From positions 6,756 through 47,960 of the forward strand of contig NZ_QJTD01000010.1 of assembly GCF_003217215.1 (NCBI RefSeq): a stretch of DNA of 41,205 nt. The letters run 5' to 3'. Below the pieces are notes generated by a model. The model saw only the letters and a list, made by a program, of their open reading frames with translations. It ran no database searches and was not told the origin of the DNA. How positions within the stretch are numbered: position 1 is the stretch's first letter; each line of letters starts with the position of its first letter. Source of the DNA: Winogradskyella epiphytica. Lineage in GTDB: Bacteria > Bacteroidota > Bacteroidia > Flavobacteriales > Flavobacteriaceae. This document shows, in pieces, positions 8,255-16,153 of the stretch. A program made the position numbers and the translations under genes.

Positions 8255-9857
8255 ATACATTGAAAAATATCCGGTTATAAGCCTGTTATTATTTGTAATT
8301 ATGATGCTTGGCTTTACCATTGATGCCATTCCTGTAAGCATTATGGAAGCTCGAAACTTTATTTCGGCAAGGGAAATGCTCACGGATAATAATTGGATTT
8401 TAACGACAATGAATGGCGAAGCTCGATACGAAAAACCTCCCTTGCCAACCTGGTTGACGGCAGCCTTTGGTTATATGTTTGGAATTTCATCTGTTCTCGC
8501 ACTGCGATTACCTGCCTTATTGTTTTTAGCGAGCATTGGTATTTCTGTCTATCTATTATCGAAAGAATTGGAACTCAGAACATCTCATAGTGTTATTAAT
8601 GGTTTTATAGCACTGACTTCCTTTTATATCATAGGTATTACTATTGAAGCCCCTTGGGATATCTACGCTCATGGATTTATGTTGTTGGCTTTATTTCAAT
8701 TGTTTTTAATGTTGAAAAGCGAATCTACTTCAATTGTACATAGTTTATTATTCGTGTTATTTATAGCCGGTTCTGTATTATCTAAAGGCCCCGTTTCACT
8801 TTATGCACTGTTCTTGCCATTTCTGTTTGCTTATGGCATCGCTTTTAAATATAAAGGGGGCGTTCTTCATTTTTTAAAACTGTTGAGCCTTCTCATTTTT
8901 GGAATAGTTTTAGGTGGATGGTGGTATATGCATGTTAGACTTGCAGATCCTGAAACTTTCAATGCGATTGCTACGCGTGAAACTTCGAATTGGAGCAGTT
9001 ATAACGTTAGACCTTTTTACTATTATTGGAGTTTCTTTGTTCAAAGTGGACTTTGGACAATACCCGCTTTTATTAGCTTACTTTACCCCTATTTAAAATC
9101 GAGGGTGATTCATTTAAAAGCGTATCGCTTCAGCTTTTTTTGGACAATAATCGCTGTAATTTTACTGTCTATTATTCCTGAAAAGAAGTCACGTTATTTA
9201 ATGCCTGTATTAATTCCGTTGGCCTTTAATATTGGGTTTTATATCGACTATATCATTCGTGAATTCAAAAATTTAAAGTCTAAAAGAGGAACCTTACCTA
9301 TATACTTTCATTTTGGGTTAATAGGACTTTTAGCTCTGTTATTTTGGGTTACAGGATTCTTCTTAATACCTTCATTATCTGGTTTTGCATTAGTTCGATT
9401 TGTAGTTACGAGTATCGTTCTAATACTCATTGGAATTTTCATTTTTAAAAACCTGAGAGCCAAGAACATTAAGGTGGCATTCTATCTTCTAATCGCCTTT
9501 ATGCTCAGTATTGGGTTCTTGGCCTTACCCTTGGCTAAAGTCCAAGCACACCCGACCTATAAGCCAATTTCCGAAATAAATGCTGATGCAATTCCACTAT
9601 ACCATTTAGATTATGTGGCACCAGAAACCATTTATAATTATGGCGATAAAATCCCTAATTTAAAGACGGAAGAAGGTTTTATTGTTCCTGAGGAAAAGGA
9701 ATTTAGATTATTAACAACTTCGACGAATCCTGAAGATATTGAAGCATTATCTCATCTTTACACTATAGAGTTTGAAGCAACCTACGATTTAAACTTCTCT
9801 AAAAACGGGTATAATAAAAGATTAGTGAATCAGCTATATAAACTTACTCGGAAATAA
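8247..9857 (+). CDS. GT39 family glycosyltransferase (ArnT/PMT-like)
   Basis: Polytopic GT-C transferase expected to take a sugar from a polyprenyl-phosphate donor and attach it to lipid A, a protein or another envelope acceptor on the periplasmic side. The 536-residue protein has about 11-12 hydrophobic segments and a soluble C-terminal tail from about 440. The first loop has SIMEARNFISAREML, then NNWILTTMNGEARYEKPPLPTW, the acidic/KPP loop characteristic of ArnT-type enzymes. The start codon lies within the end of the LAB_N gene (overlap ATGATTAA), so translation is coupled. The 3' end overlaps the convergent PAP2 gene by 14 bases. Substrate identity cannot be read from sequence. Confidence 0.88.
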   Translation: MIKYIEKYPVISLLLFVIMMLGFTIDAIPVSIMEARNFISAREMLTDNNWILTTMNGEARYEKPPLPTWLTAAFGYMFGISSVLALRLPALLFLASIGISVYLLSKELELRTSHSVINGFIALTSFYIIGITIEAPWDIYAHGFMLLALFQLFLMLKSESTSIVHSLLFVLFIAGSVLSKGPVSLYALFLPFLFAYGIAFKYKGGVLHFLKLLSLLIFGIVLGGWWYMHVRLADPETFNAIATRETSNWSSYNVRPFYYYWSFFVQSGLWTIPAFISLLYPYLKSRVIHLKAYRFSFFWTIIAVILLSIIPEKKSRYLMPVLIPLAFNIGFYIDYIIREFKNLKSKRGTLPIYFHFGLIGLLALLFWVTGFFLIPSLSGFALVRFVVTSIVLILIGIFIFKNLRAKNIKVAFYLLIAFMLSIGFLALPLAKVQAHPTYKPISEINADAIPLYHLDYVAPETIYNYGDKIPNLKTEEGFIVPEEKEFRLLTTSTNPEDIEALSHLYTIEFEATYDLNFSKNGYNKRLVNQLYKLTRK

Positions 9858-10413
9858 ATTTATTCAAAAGGTACTTATTAAGCTTATAGAATCCGTAGCC
9901 CGTTACTGCACCAAAAGTTAATCCGCATACAATATCTAAAGGATAATGCACGCCAACATAAATACGACTATAGGCTACAACTATACTCCAAATCAACATA
10001 AGATAGATTAAATTTTTGAAGTATGGTCTTAACAAGAGTCCTGCAAAAACAGCGGTTGACATAGAGTTAGAGGCATGTCCGGAGAAAAACCCATACTTCC
10101 CACAACGCGGCGCGACAAAACGCGTTAAATCCATAATACCTTCTGCTCTGCAGGGTCTTGGACGTTGAAATGTATCTTTAAAAATATTTGTAATTTGATC
10201 GGTAAATGTAATCATGGCTGCGATAACAAAGACCATCATTAATAAAGCTTTCCAACCAAACTTTTTATAGATTAAATAAAGTAAAGTCGCGTAAATAGGA
10301 ATTGAAGAAAACTTGTAGGTGATAATCAACCAAAGCTTATCCCAAGTCTCCGAACCCCAATTATTGAGGTATAAAAAAAGCTCCTTATCGTACTCTAAAA
10401 GTTGATCTAGCAT
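9844..10413 (-). CDS. PAP2 family phosphatase (lipid phosphatase)
   Basis: Membrane phosphatase of the PAP2 superfamily, which removes phosphate from lipids such as undecaprenyl pyrophosphate, phosphatidylglycerol phosphate or lipid A. In 189 residues all three motifs are present: KDTFQRPRP (79-87), SGH (111-113, with catalytic H113), and SRIYVGVHYPLD (149-160, with H156 and D160). Five to six hydrophobic helices surround them. Its ATG overlaps the stop of the small upstream gene by one base (TAATG-type), so the two are coupled. It converges with, and overlaps by 14 bases, a GT39 gene of a lipid-linked sugar cassette, which fits an envelope lipid role but does not prove one. Confidence 0.9.
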   Translation of the reverse strand: MLDQLLEYDKELFLYLNNWGSETWDKLWLIITYKFSSIPIYATLLYLIYKKFGWKALLMMVFVIAAMITFTDQITNIFKDTFQRPRPCRAEGIMDLTRFVAPRCGKYGFFSGHASNSMSTAVFAGLLLRPYFKNLIYLMLIWSIVVAYSRIYVGVHYPLDIVCGLTFGAVTGYGFYKLNKYLLNKFISE

Positions 10414-10640
10414 TAATCTTCGTATCTCGCTATTTCTCTATCGTAAAAATCGGTCGCTTGCTGAATGTAGTTTTCCATTTCAGTTTCTAATTCCTTTTCA
10501 TCATGCTGGTCGAATTCTTCAAAAAACTCTACCTCATCATTTTCAAGGTTAATTACAAAGCGAGGGAATTCGGTATGAATAATAAAAATAGCGTTTGGAT
10601 AATCTGTATTATCGCCTAAGATGAATTTTGGTAATTCCAT
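10413..10640 (-). CDS. Small acidic hypothetical protein
   Basis: Protein of 75 residues, soluble and strongly acidic, with a long E/D-rich part (NDEVEFFEEFDQHDEKELE, about 34-52) and a predicted helical end. No motif was recognised. Support for being real: a codon-for-codon fit with the PAP2 gene, whose ATG overlaps this stop codon by one base, and a good -7 box 75 bases upstream. Such conserved small flavobacterial proteins have no known function. Confidence 0.75.
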   Translation of the reverse strand: MELPKFILGDNTDYPNAIFIIHTEFPRFVINLENDEVEFFEEFDQHDEKELETEMENYIQQATDFYDREIARYED

Positions 10641-10714
10641 TTGATGAGTTAAAGGTGATAAGCATGAAACTTGTTTAGAACTTTCAGCGCTTATGATTTT
10701 AATTATTATGTCAG

Positions 10715-10722
10715 CAAAAATA
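10715..10722 (-). promoter_or_regulatory. -7 promoter box for the small acidic gene and PAP2
   Basis: TATTTTTG on the minus strand, an exact match to TAnnTTTG, about 75 bases before the ATG at 10640. No clear -33 TTTG was found 17-21 bases upstream. Confidence 0.4.
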
Positions 10723-10741
10723 GTAAATGAAATTGAGTTCT

Positions 10742-12133
10742 CTAACTATTAGTATTTAAACTGTTTTTCATAATGAGTTTCTTAGTAAGAAGGTTGAATC
10801 TTATAAACAGTAATATTGCAGCTACACTAAGCCCAGCAATTAAACCAACCCAAATACCTAAACTTCCATACACCTCTTCTCTTCCTAAATAATAACTAAT
10901 AGGAAATCCAACCACCCAATACGAAATGAATGTGATCAAGGTTGGAATCTTCACATCTTGCAAACCACGTAAAGCACCTAGAGCAATGACTTGAAGACTA
11001 TCGGTAATTTGGAAAACAGCAGCTGCTAATAATAAAGTCGATGCTATACCAACCACTTCTCTGGTGTCTAAAGCATTTACAGGATCATCTAAGTCCACAT
11101 ACAATTCTGGTAGGAACTGATGAAAGACAACGAAAAACAGTGCGAAAGTCACTGCAAAAATAAAACCGACTAAAAATATAGATTCTGCAATACGTTTTAA
11201 GGATATATAATCTTTTAAACCTTTTTGGTTACCCACTCTAATCATTGCAGCAACACTTAATCCTGTTGCCACCATAAAGGTCATAGATGATAAGTTTAAT
11301 GCAATTTGATTGGCGGCTTGAGCATTAGCTCCTAAGGTTCCACTTAACCAAACTGCGGCCGTAAAAATACCAACTTCAAAAAACATTTGCATGGCACTTG
11401 GCATTCCCAAATTCGTCAACTTTCGAATAGGTTGTTTACTTAATTGAAAGAATTTAATATTGGTCACATACGCTTTTGATTTTTCACGTTTGGCTAATAA
11501 CCACCAGAGATAGGCGACCATTACAAATCGAGAAACTAAAGTTCCAACGGCTGCTCCAACAATACCCATTTCAGGAAAACCAAACTTACCAAAGATGAGT
11601 AAATAGTTAATCACCACATTAAGTACATTCGCTACAATAGTAGCAAACATTGGGTATTTAGTTAGGGACAAACCATCACTAAACTGTTTTAATGCTTGAA
11701 AAACAATTAATGGTACTAAGGAAAATGCTACTAAATCTAGATATGGAATAGCTAAATCAACGACTTCCGCAGGCTGATCCATTATGTACATTAAAGGTTT
11801 AGCAAACAAGAGTATGGTAAAAAGCACGAGTCCTAGAAGGGTACAAAGAAATAGACCATGTTTAAAAACCGATTTTCCCTTTTCGAAATTACCTTCTGTA
11901 TCAGCTTCAGCCACTAATGGCGTTATGGCTGTAGAAAAACCAATCCCTAGTGACATGGCAATGAAAATAAAACTATTTCCTAAAGACACTGCAGCTAATT
12001 CTGCGGCACCCAATTGCCCCACCATGATGTTATCTATAAAACTAACAAAGGTATGACCAAGCATACCCAACATCACTGGTGATGCAAGTTTGAGGTTATA
12101 TTTAAATTCCTTTGTGTAGTTACTTAAAATCAT
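10742..12133 (-). CDS. MATE family efflux transporter
   Basis: Multidrug and toxin extrusion transporter of 463 residues with 12 predicted helices in two halves. It drives drug/cation export with H+ or Na+. The N-terminus (EFKYNLKLASPVMLGMLGHTFVSFIDNIMVGQLG) and the ALKQFSDGLSLTKYPM stretch in the first half are typical of NorM-like bacterial MATE proteins. The second half repeats the pattern (NLGMPSAMQMFFEVG). Length is normal and no break is seen. The transcript may be leaderless: a -7 box (12138-12145) sits directly in front of the ATG. Substrate cannot be deduced. Confidence 0.92.
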   Translation of the reverse strand: MILSNYTKEFKYNLKLASPVMLGMLGHTFVSFIDNIMVGQLGAAELAAVSLGNSFIFIAMSLGIGFSTAITPLVAEADTEGNFEKGKSVFKHGLFLCTLLGLVLFTILLFAKPLMYIMDQPAEVVDLAIPYLDLVAFSLVPLIVFQALKQFSDGLSLTKYPMFATIVANVLNVVINYLLIFGKFGFPEMGIVGAAVGTLVSRFVMVAYLWWLLAKREKSKAYVTNIKFFQLSKQPIRKLTNLGMPSAMQMFFEVGIFTAAVWLSGTLGANAQAANQIALNLSSMTFMVATGLSVAAMIRVGNQKGLKDYISLKRIAESIFLVGFIFAVTFALFFVVFHQFLPELYVDLDDPVNALDTREVVGIASTLLLAAAVFQITDSLQVIALGALRGLQDVKIPTLITFISYWVVGFPISYYLGREEVYGSLGIWVGLIAGLSVAAILLFIRFNLLTKKLIMKNSLNTNS

Positions 12134-12137
12134 GGCG

Positions 12138-12145
12138 CAAAAGTA
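12138..12145 (-). promoter_or_regulatory. -7 promoter box adjacent to the MATE start codon
   Basis: TACTTTTG on the minus strand, exact TAnnTTTG, followed by only four bases (CGCC) before the ATG at 12133. If used, transcription would begin at or next to the A of the start codon, giving a leaderless mRNA. No good -33 element was seen. Confidence 0.45.
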
Positions 12146-12245
12146 ACACTTCCGATTAGTTTTAAAACTGAAATAATTGGTAAATTATTGTGAAATATTT
12201 AAGAGATAAGCTTTAAGCTAAAGTGAAGTAATAAGGGTAAAGTTT

Positions 12246-12764
12246 CTAATGCAATCGCTTGGATTGGGTTGTAAAAGACAAACCTTGTTGGCCTGCTGTT
12301 GATGTCATTACACCTTCAAAAATAGGTTCAGGACAATTTTGAGGCGTTTGCCAGTCGAATAAAAAGTTAGATCCTGTACCGCCTGAAATATCCGTTTCGT
12401 TGATAACAATTTCTACAGTTTCTAAAGGTGCTAAATACACGGTTGTCTTGATATAACTTTTTAAAAGCGTACCGTGGGTATCGTAGTAATCGGCTTTACT
12501 CAAATAAATCGTATCGTGCATACTTGTATTTCGCAAGCTAGCCATTGCCGTAAGATTATAAGTTTTGTGGTGAGAAAAACTATAGATTTGAGAGTAAATG
12601 GATATGTACGACTGTCCTTGTACTAAAGAATCTGATGCCGAAACCTGAGCCACCCTTTCGCTCCAATTGACTTTTTTTGGGTCTTGATAATCTTCATCTT
12701 TTACCGTATTGTCACAAGCATATAAACCTAGTAAAGACATATATAAGATTAGGATTTTTTTCAT
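12246..12764 (-). CDS. DUF3124 domain lipoprotein
   Basis: Exported lipoprotein of 172 residues. Signal peptide with lipobox LYAC (14-17) gives C17 as the lipidated residue. The following DNTVKDED is acidic, as in the Bacteroidota signal for display on the outer face of the outer membrane, though this is only suggestive. The remainder (about 45-170) matches DUF3124: SLRNTSMHDTIYLSKADYYDT and NFLFDWQTPQNCPEPIFEGVM. Function of the domain is unknown. A TAATTTTG box lies at 12790-12797 just upstream. Confidence 0.85.
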   Translation of the reverse strand: MKKILILYMSLLGLYACDNTVKDEDYQDPKKVNWSERVAQVSASDSLVQGQSYISIYSQIYSFSHHKTYNLTAMASLRNTSMHDTIYLSKADYYDTHGTLLKSYIKTTVYLAPLETVEIVINETDISGGTGSNFLFDWQTPQNCPEPIFEGVMTSTAGQQGLSFTTQSKRLH

Positions 12765-12789
12765 GTTGTGATAATTTAATGGACAACTA

Positions 12790-12797
12790 CAAAATTA
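12790..12797 (-). promoter_or_regulatory. -7 promoter box for the DUF3124 gene
   Basis: TAATTTTG on the minus strand matches TAnnTTTG, about 26 bases before the ATG at 12764. No convincing -33 element was seen. Confidence 0.35.
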
Positions 12798-12821
12798 AGA
12801 TAATGAATTTTGTTTGAGGGC

Positions 12822-13046
12822 TTATTCTACTATTTCGTAGTCTATACTAAGTTTTCGTAAAGCTCTTAGTGCCGAACCTGAGTTTTTATCATTGACTTCA
12901 ATATCAACAGCATCACCTTCTACAAGTATATCGGTAAGTTCGTTTGCAAAAGAATTGCTCATAGTGTTCGAAATTTCGACCATACAATTGGCTATCGCTC
13001 TTTTATCCGGCCTTTGAGCATCACAAGACAATAAATTTAACTTCAT
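12822..13046 (-). CDS. Small conserved-looking hypothetical protein
   Basis: Soluble 74-residue protein, not recognised. The pattern is alternating beta and helix: a helix around 16-40, a strand at VDIEVND (about 47-53) and a helix SALRALRKLSI (57-67), ending YEIVE. It looks like a small alpha/beta domain. There is no signal peptide. Its neighbours (lipoprotein, flavin oxidoreductase) give no clue. Support comes from an ATG start, sensible amino acid composition and the absence of any overlapping alternative. Confidence 0.6.
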   Translation of the reverse strand: MKLNLLSCDAQRPDKRAIANCMVEISNTMSNSFANELTDILVEGDAVDIEVNDKNSGSALRALRKLSIDYEIVE

Positions 13047-13224
13047 AATACATTAAGTTTATCATGTTTATCACCTTCATTAGTGATGTAATGCAAACCT
13101 TCAACGAAGTTAAACATTATGATATAACTTAGGCGTTTCTTCAATTATTTGTTAAACGCAGCGACAATCTTTCAATTCAAATCCATTAGTTCACGATGGA
13201 ACTTATCGCTAAAGCCAAGAAATC

Positions 13225-14166
13225 TTATAAGGCTTGCACATTCTGTTTCGCTTCTTCAAACTCTATAACCATATCCGCAACAATTTCTGCAACAGGTTTT
13301 ACATCATGAATTAGCCCAGCAATTTGACCGATTTCTAATTCGCCATCCTCTAAATCACCTTCAAACATGCCACGTTTAGCTCTTGCTCTACCTAAGAGTT
13401 CTTTAAGCTGCTCTGGAGTTGGTGCGGTTTTGTAAAGCTCTTGAATTTCGTTAAAGAATTTATTCTTTATCAGTCGGACTGGAGCTAATTCCTTTAAAGT
13501 TAATTGTGTATCACCTTCTTTAGCATCCACGACAACTTGTTTAAAAGCCTCATGTGCAGAAGATTCTTCACTAGCAACAAATCGACTTCCCACCTGAACG
13601 CCATCGGCTCCCAAGACCATACAGGCTAACATGGCTTTTCCTGTGGCAATTCCACCTGCCGCGATTAATGGAATCTTAATTTGTTCCTTAACCATAGGTA
13701 TTAAAGTCAAGGTGGTTGTTTCATCTCTTCCGTTATGTCCTCCAGCTTCGAATCCTTCAGCCACAACAGCATCTACTCCTGCCTCCTGTGCTTTTAAGGC
13801 AAACTTTACGCTACTTACCACATGAACTACTGTAATTCCTCTGTCCTGTAACCATTTAGTCCAGGTTTTCGGATTTCCTGCTGAAGTAAAGACAATTTTC
13901 ACACCTTCTTCAACAATGATATCCATGATTTCTTCAATATTTGGATATAACATAGGAACGTTAACCCCAAAAGGATGGTCTGTAGCTGCTTTACATTTTT
14001 GAATATGCTCTCGAAGAACATCGGGATACATTGAGCCTGCGCCTATTAATCCTAAAATCCCTGAATTACTCGCTGCTGAAGCTAATCTCCAACCGCTATT
14101 CCATATCATACCTGCTTGAATGATGGGATGTTTTATATTGAAAAGTGATGTAATTCTATTTGCCAT
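13225..14166 (-). CDS. Nitronate monooxygenase family flavoprotein (NMO/2NPD/FabK-like)
   Basis: FMN-dependent TIM-barrel enzyme of 313 residues related to nitronate monooxygenase, 2-nitropropane dioxygenase and the enoyl-ACP reductase FabK. Family features are KHPIIQAGM at the start of strand 1, the AEGFEAGGHNGRDE segment containing the likely catalytic His, IPLIAAGGIATGKAM and the phosphate-binding GADGVQVGSRFVA. Oxidation of nitronates is the best-known reaction, but many bacterial members have other substrates. It ends just before a spacer and follows mnmA on the same strand with a 105-base gap, with no clear operon link. Confidence 0.85.
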   Translation of the reverse strand: MANRITSLFNIKHPIIQAGMIWNSGWRLASAASNSGILGLIGAGSMYPDVLREHIQKCKAATDHPFGVNVPMLYPNIEEIMDIIVEEGVKIVFTSAGNPKTWTKWLQDRGITVVHVVSSVKFALKAQEAGVDAVVAEGFEAGGHNGRDETTTLTLIPMVKEQIKIPLIAAGGIATGKAMLACMVLGADGVQVGSRFVASEESSAHEAFKQVVVDAKEGDTQLTLKELAPVRLIKNKFFNEIQELYKTAPTPEQLKELLGRARAKRGMFEGDLEDGELEIGQIAGLIHDVKPVAEIVADMVIEFEEAKQNVQAL

Positions 14167-14271
14167 TGTGCTATACTATTTATGAAATTGTTGTAAAATA
14201 AAGACATAGCTCATCAGTTAGAACATCAAAAGACGTCCAACTTATGATAAGACCATAATCTAATTGGCAAT

Positions 14272-15459
14272 TTAAGAAATTACTCCCGAACCTAGCAATT
14301 CATCTCTCAAATACCAGGCTACAAATTGTCCTTCGGTAATGGCAGATTGTTTGTTTTCAAATTCAACGTACATACCTGACTCCACTTTATGAAGAATAGC
14401 TTTGTCTAGGGGTTGTCTATAGCGAATTCTTGCTGAAACCTCCATAGTTTCCCCATCTTTCAAGGCTAGATCCTCACGAACCCAATGTAATTCGTCGTTA
14501 GAAACGAATAATACATTTCTATACAATCCTGGATGTTGTTTTCCTTGGCCTGTATAGATTACGTTTTCATTCACGTCGGTTTCAATCACAAACAAGGGTT
14601 CAACCGTTCCGCCAACACCTAAACCTTTTCTCTGTCCCTTTGTAAAATAATGCGCTCCTTGATGTTTTCCTACAACTTTTCCATCGGATTTATTGTAGAC
14701 AGGCTTCTTTGAAAGAAACTCAAGTTCAGATTCTTTAGAATCAAACTTAGGTATCGCTTGGCTATAGGTTTCGAAAGAGTCATCAACCTCAACAATGACC
14801 CCTTCTTTAGGTTTTAATTGTTGTTGTAAAAACTCCGGTAATCGAACTTTGCCAATAAAACATAAACCTTGAGAGTCTTTCTTTTCAGCCGTAATTAAAT
14901 CTTGGGCTTTTGCTATTTCTCTTACTTCCGATTTCTGTAATTCGCCTATCGGAAATAATGCTTTCGCCAATTGTGCTTGAGACAACTGACATAAAAAGTA
15001 AGATTGGTCTTTATTTTTATCGGCTCCCGCTAATAATTGATGAATTTCTTTGCCGTCTTTTTCTATAGTTGTTTTTCGGCAATAATGCCCCGTAGCTACG
15101 TAGTCTGCTCCGAGTTCCATAGCGATGTCCATAAAGACATCAAATTTAATCTCGCGATTACATAAAACATCAGGATTCGGTGTACGTCCTTTTTCGTATT
15201 CATTAAACATATAGTCTACAATACGCTCTTTATACTGCTCACTTAAGTCTACAGTTTGAAAAGGAATACCCAATTTATCTGCCACGAGCATGGCGTCATT
15301 ACTATCCTCTAACCAAGGACATTCATCTGAAATAGTCACAGAGTCATCGTGCCAGTTTTTCATAAACAGACCGATCACCTCATAGCCCTGCTCTTTTAAA
15401 AGATAGGCTGTAACACTCGAATCTACTCCTCCGGAAAGTCCTACAATGACACGTTTCAT
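14272..15459 (-). CDS. mnmA: tRNA-specific 2-thiouridylase MnmA
   Basis: Adds sulfur to uridine 34 of tRNA for Lys, Glu and Gln, using ATP and a persulfide carried by partner proteins. The protein has 395 residues with the ATP-binding SGGVDSS (9-15), catalytic Cys C100 in the [13 protein letters not shown] segment, and the second Cys C200 in DSQGLCFIG. The C-terminal part (about 260-390) carries the beta-barrel region with [10 protein letters not shown] and RYRQ. The length is somewhat above the E. coli protein (about 368), as in many Bacteroidota. A promoter-like -7 box lies about 80 bases upstream. Intact and ordinary. Confidence 0.96.
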   Translation of the reverse strand: MKRVIVGLSGGVDSSVTAYLLKEQGYEVIGLFMKNWHDDSVTISDECPWLEDSNDAMLVADKLGIPFQTVDLSEQYKERIVDYMFNEYEKGRTPNPDVLCNREIKFDVFMDIAMELGADYVATGHYCRKTTIEKDGKEIHQLLAGADKNKDQSYFLCQLSQAQLAKALFPIGELQKSEVREIAKAQDLITAEKKDSQGLCFIGKVRLPEFLQQQLKPKEGVIVEVDDSFETYSQAIPKFDSKESELEFLSKKPVYNKSDGKVVGKHQGAHYFTKGQRKGLGVGGTVEPLFVIETDVNENVIYTGQGKQHPGLYRNVLFVSNDELHWVREDLALKDGETMEVSARIRYRQPLDKAILHKVESGMYVEFENKQSAITEGQFVAWYLRDELLGSGVIS

Positions 15460-15537
15460 AGTTATTTACTTTAATATTTTATTTATCGGTTATAAGTGAT
15501 TTTTAGATATAATTGTACCACGAACCTTTCTAACGTG

Positions 15538-15545
15538 CAAAAATA
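15538..15545 (-). promoter_or_regulatory. -7 promoter box upstream of mnmA
   Basis: TATTTTTG on the minus strand, an exact match to TAnnTTTG, giving an estimated leader of about 75 bases before the ATG at 15459. No clear -33 element. It lies just outside the repeat arm that starts at 15566. Confidence 0.4.
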
Positions 15546-15565
15546 GTCATAAATTGAAACATGAT

Positions 15566-15619
15566 GTCAGTTCGAGTGTTTTTTGTGAAGTGGAGCGAAA
15601 CAAAAAAAGTATTGAGAAC
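15566..15619 (-). repeat. Left arm of an inverted-repeat pair around the GIY-YIG gene
   Basis: Read on the plus strand it starts GTCAGTTCGAGTG (15566-15578) and ends GTATTGAGAAC (15609-15619). The outer 13 bases match the reverse complement of the right arm's end (15969-15981) at 12 of 13 positions, and the inner 11 match at 9 of 11. The middle holds a TTTTTTGT/ACAAAAAA stem. The inner end overlaps the stop codon of the GIY-YIG gene by one base. Confidence 0.65.
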
Positions 15620-15909
15620 TAATTAAACTTTTTCTTAGAAAGATTAGGCAGTTTCTCAAACTCATTATTTATCAAAGCTTCCTTCTTTGCTCGTGACCAT
15701 TTCTTAATTTGTTTTTCAGTAGAAATGGCCTGATTCGGATCTGTAAACATGGCATAAAAAACTAAACTAACAGGTCTTCTACTATAGGTATAACAATCCA
15801 AATAAGTACCAATTTGATGATCTCGTATTCTTGCTTCTAGTTTTGATGTAAATCCTGTATAATAACTTTTATCGCTGCACTCCAATATGTAAACGTAATA
15901 TGTTTTCAT
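15619..15909 (-). CDS. Small GIY-YIG nuclease
   Basis: Single-domain GIY-YIG endonuclease of 96 residues (YhbQ/UPF0213-like). The GIY half is V6-Y7-I8 in YYVYILECS and the YIG half Y17-T18-G19. R27 and H31 in LEARIRDH, metal-binding E65 in AISTEKQIKKWSR, and N81/N82 after EALI correspond to the expected catalytic positions, so it may be active. Such small proteins occur in many flavobacteria, often in several copies per genome, and their job is unclear. What stands out here is the setting: the gene fills the space between two ~50-bp arms of opposite orientation, one touching its stop codon and the other 26 bases before its ATG. This suggests that gene and repeats belong together. Confidence 0.9.
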   Translation of the reverse strand: MKTYYVYILECSDKSYYTGFTSKLEARIRDHQIGTYLDCYTYSRRPVSLVFYAMFTDPNQAISTEKQIKKWSRAKKEALINNEFEKLPNLSKKKFN

Positions 15910-15935
15910 GAATTAAAATTAGTTAGAAAACCTGA

Positions 15936-15982
15936 CTTCTCGATACAGTTTCCTCGTCCCTCGAAAACCACTCGAAGTGACA
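15936..15982 (+). repeat. Right arm of an inverted-repeat pair around the GIY-YIG gene
   Basis: It starts CTTCTCGATAC (15936-15946) and ends CACTCGAAGTGAC (15969-15981), the near-inverse of the left arm at 15566-15619. It is similar in order and orientation to the solo copy at 138-180. The centre differs from the left arm. Confidence 0.65.
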
Positions 15983-16091
15983 AACATATTATTATGAAAT
16001 CAAATGTAAATCAGATGGATTGTCGGCATGTCTAGAACTTAGCTCAATATCACACTCTTTAGTAGTCCGAAAAACTCCGGCAAAATTACAA

Positions 16092-16121
16092 AATAAAAAA
16101 GGCAATCGTATTAAGATTGCC
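16092..16121 (-). terminator. Intrinsic terminator after the YwqK-like gene
   Basis: Perfect 7-bp stem GGCAATC (16101-16107) / GATTGCC (16115-16121) with a 7-base loop. On the minus strand it is followed by a run of six T (16095-16100). It ends the yidC-side transcript that includes the gene at 16154-16864. Confidence 0.8.
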
Positions 16122-16153
16122 ATTCTGAAATATTATCTAAAGTATAGCGTAAA

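Noticed and set aside
10742..10760. A -33 box for the small acidic gene promoter
   Set aside because: No TTTG or TTG at the correct 17-21 base spacing; only the -7 box is supported.
15557..15987. AAACAT on both sides of the GIY-YIG unit (15557-15562 and 15982-15987) as a target duplication
   Set aside because: On the left it is separated from the arm by three bases while on the right it touches the arm, and a six-base AT-rich match is easily chance.
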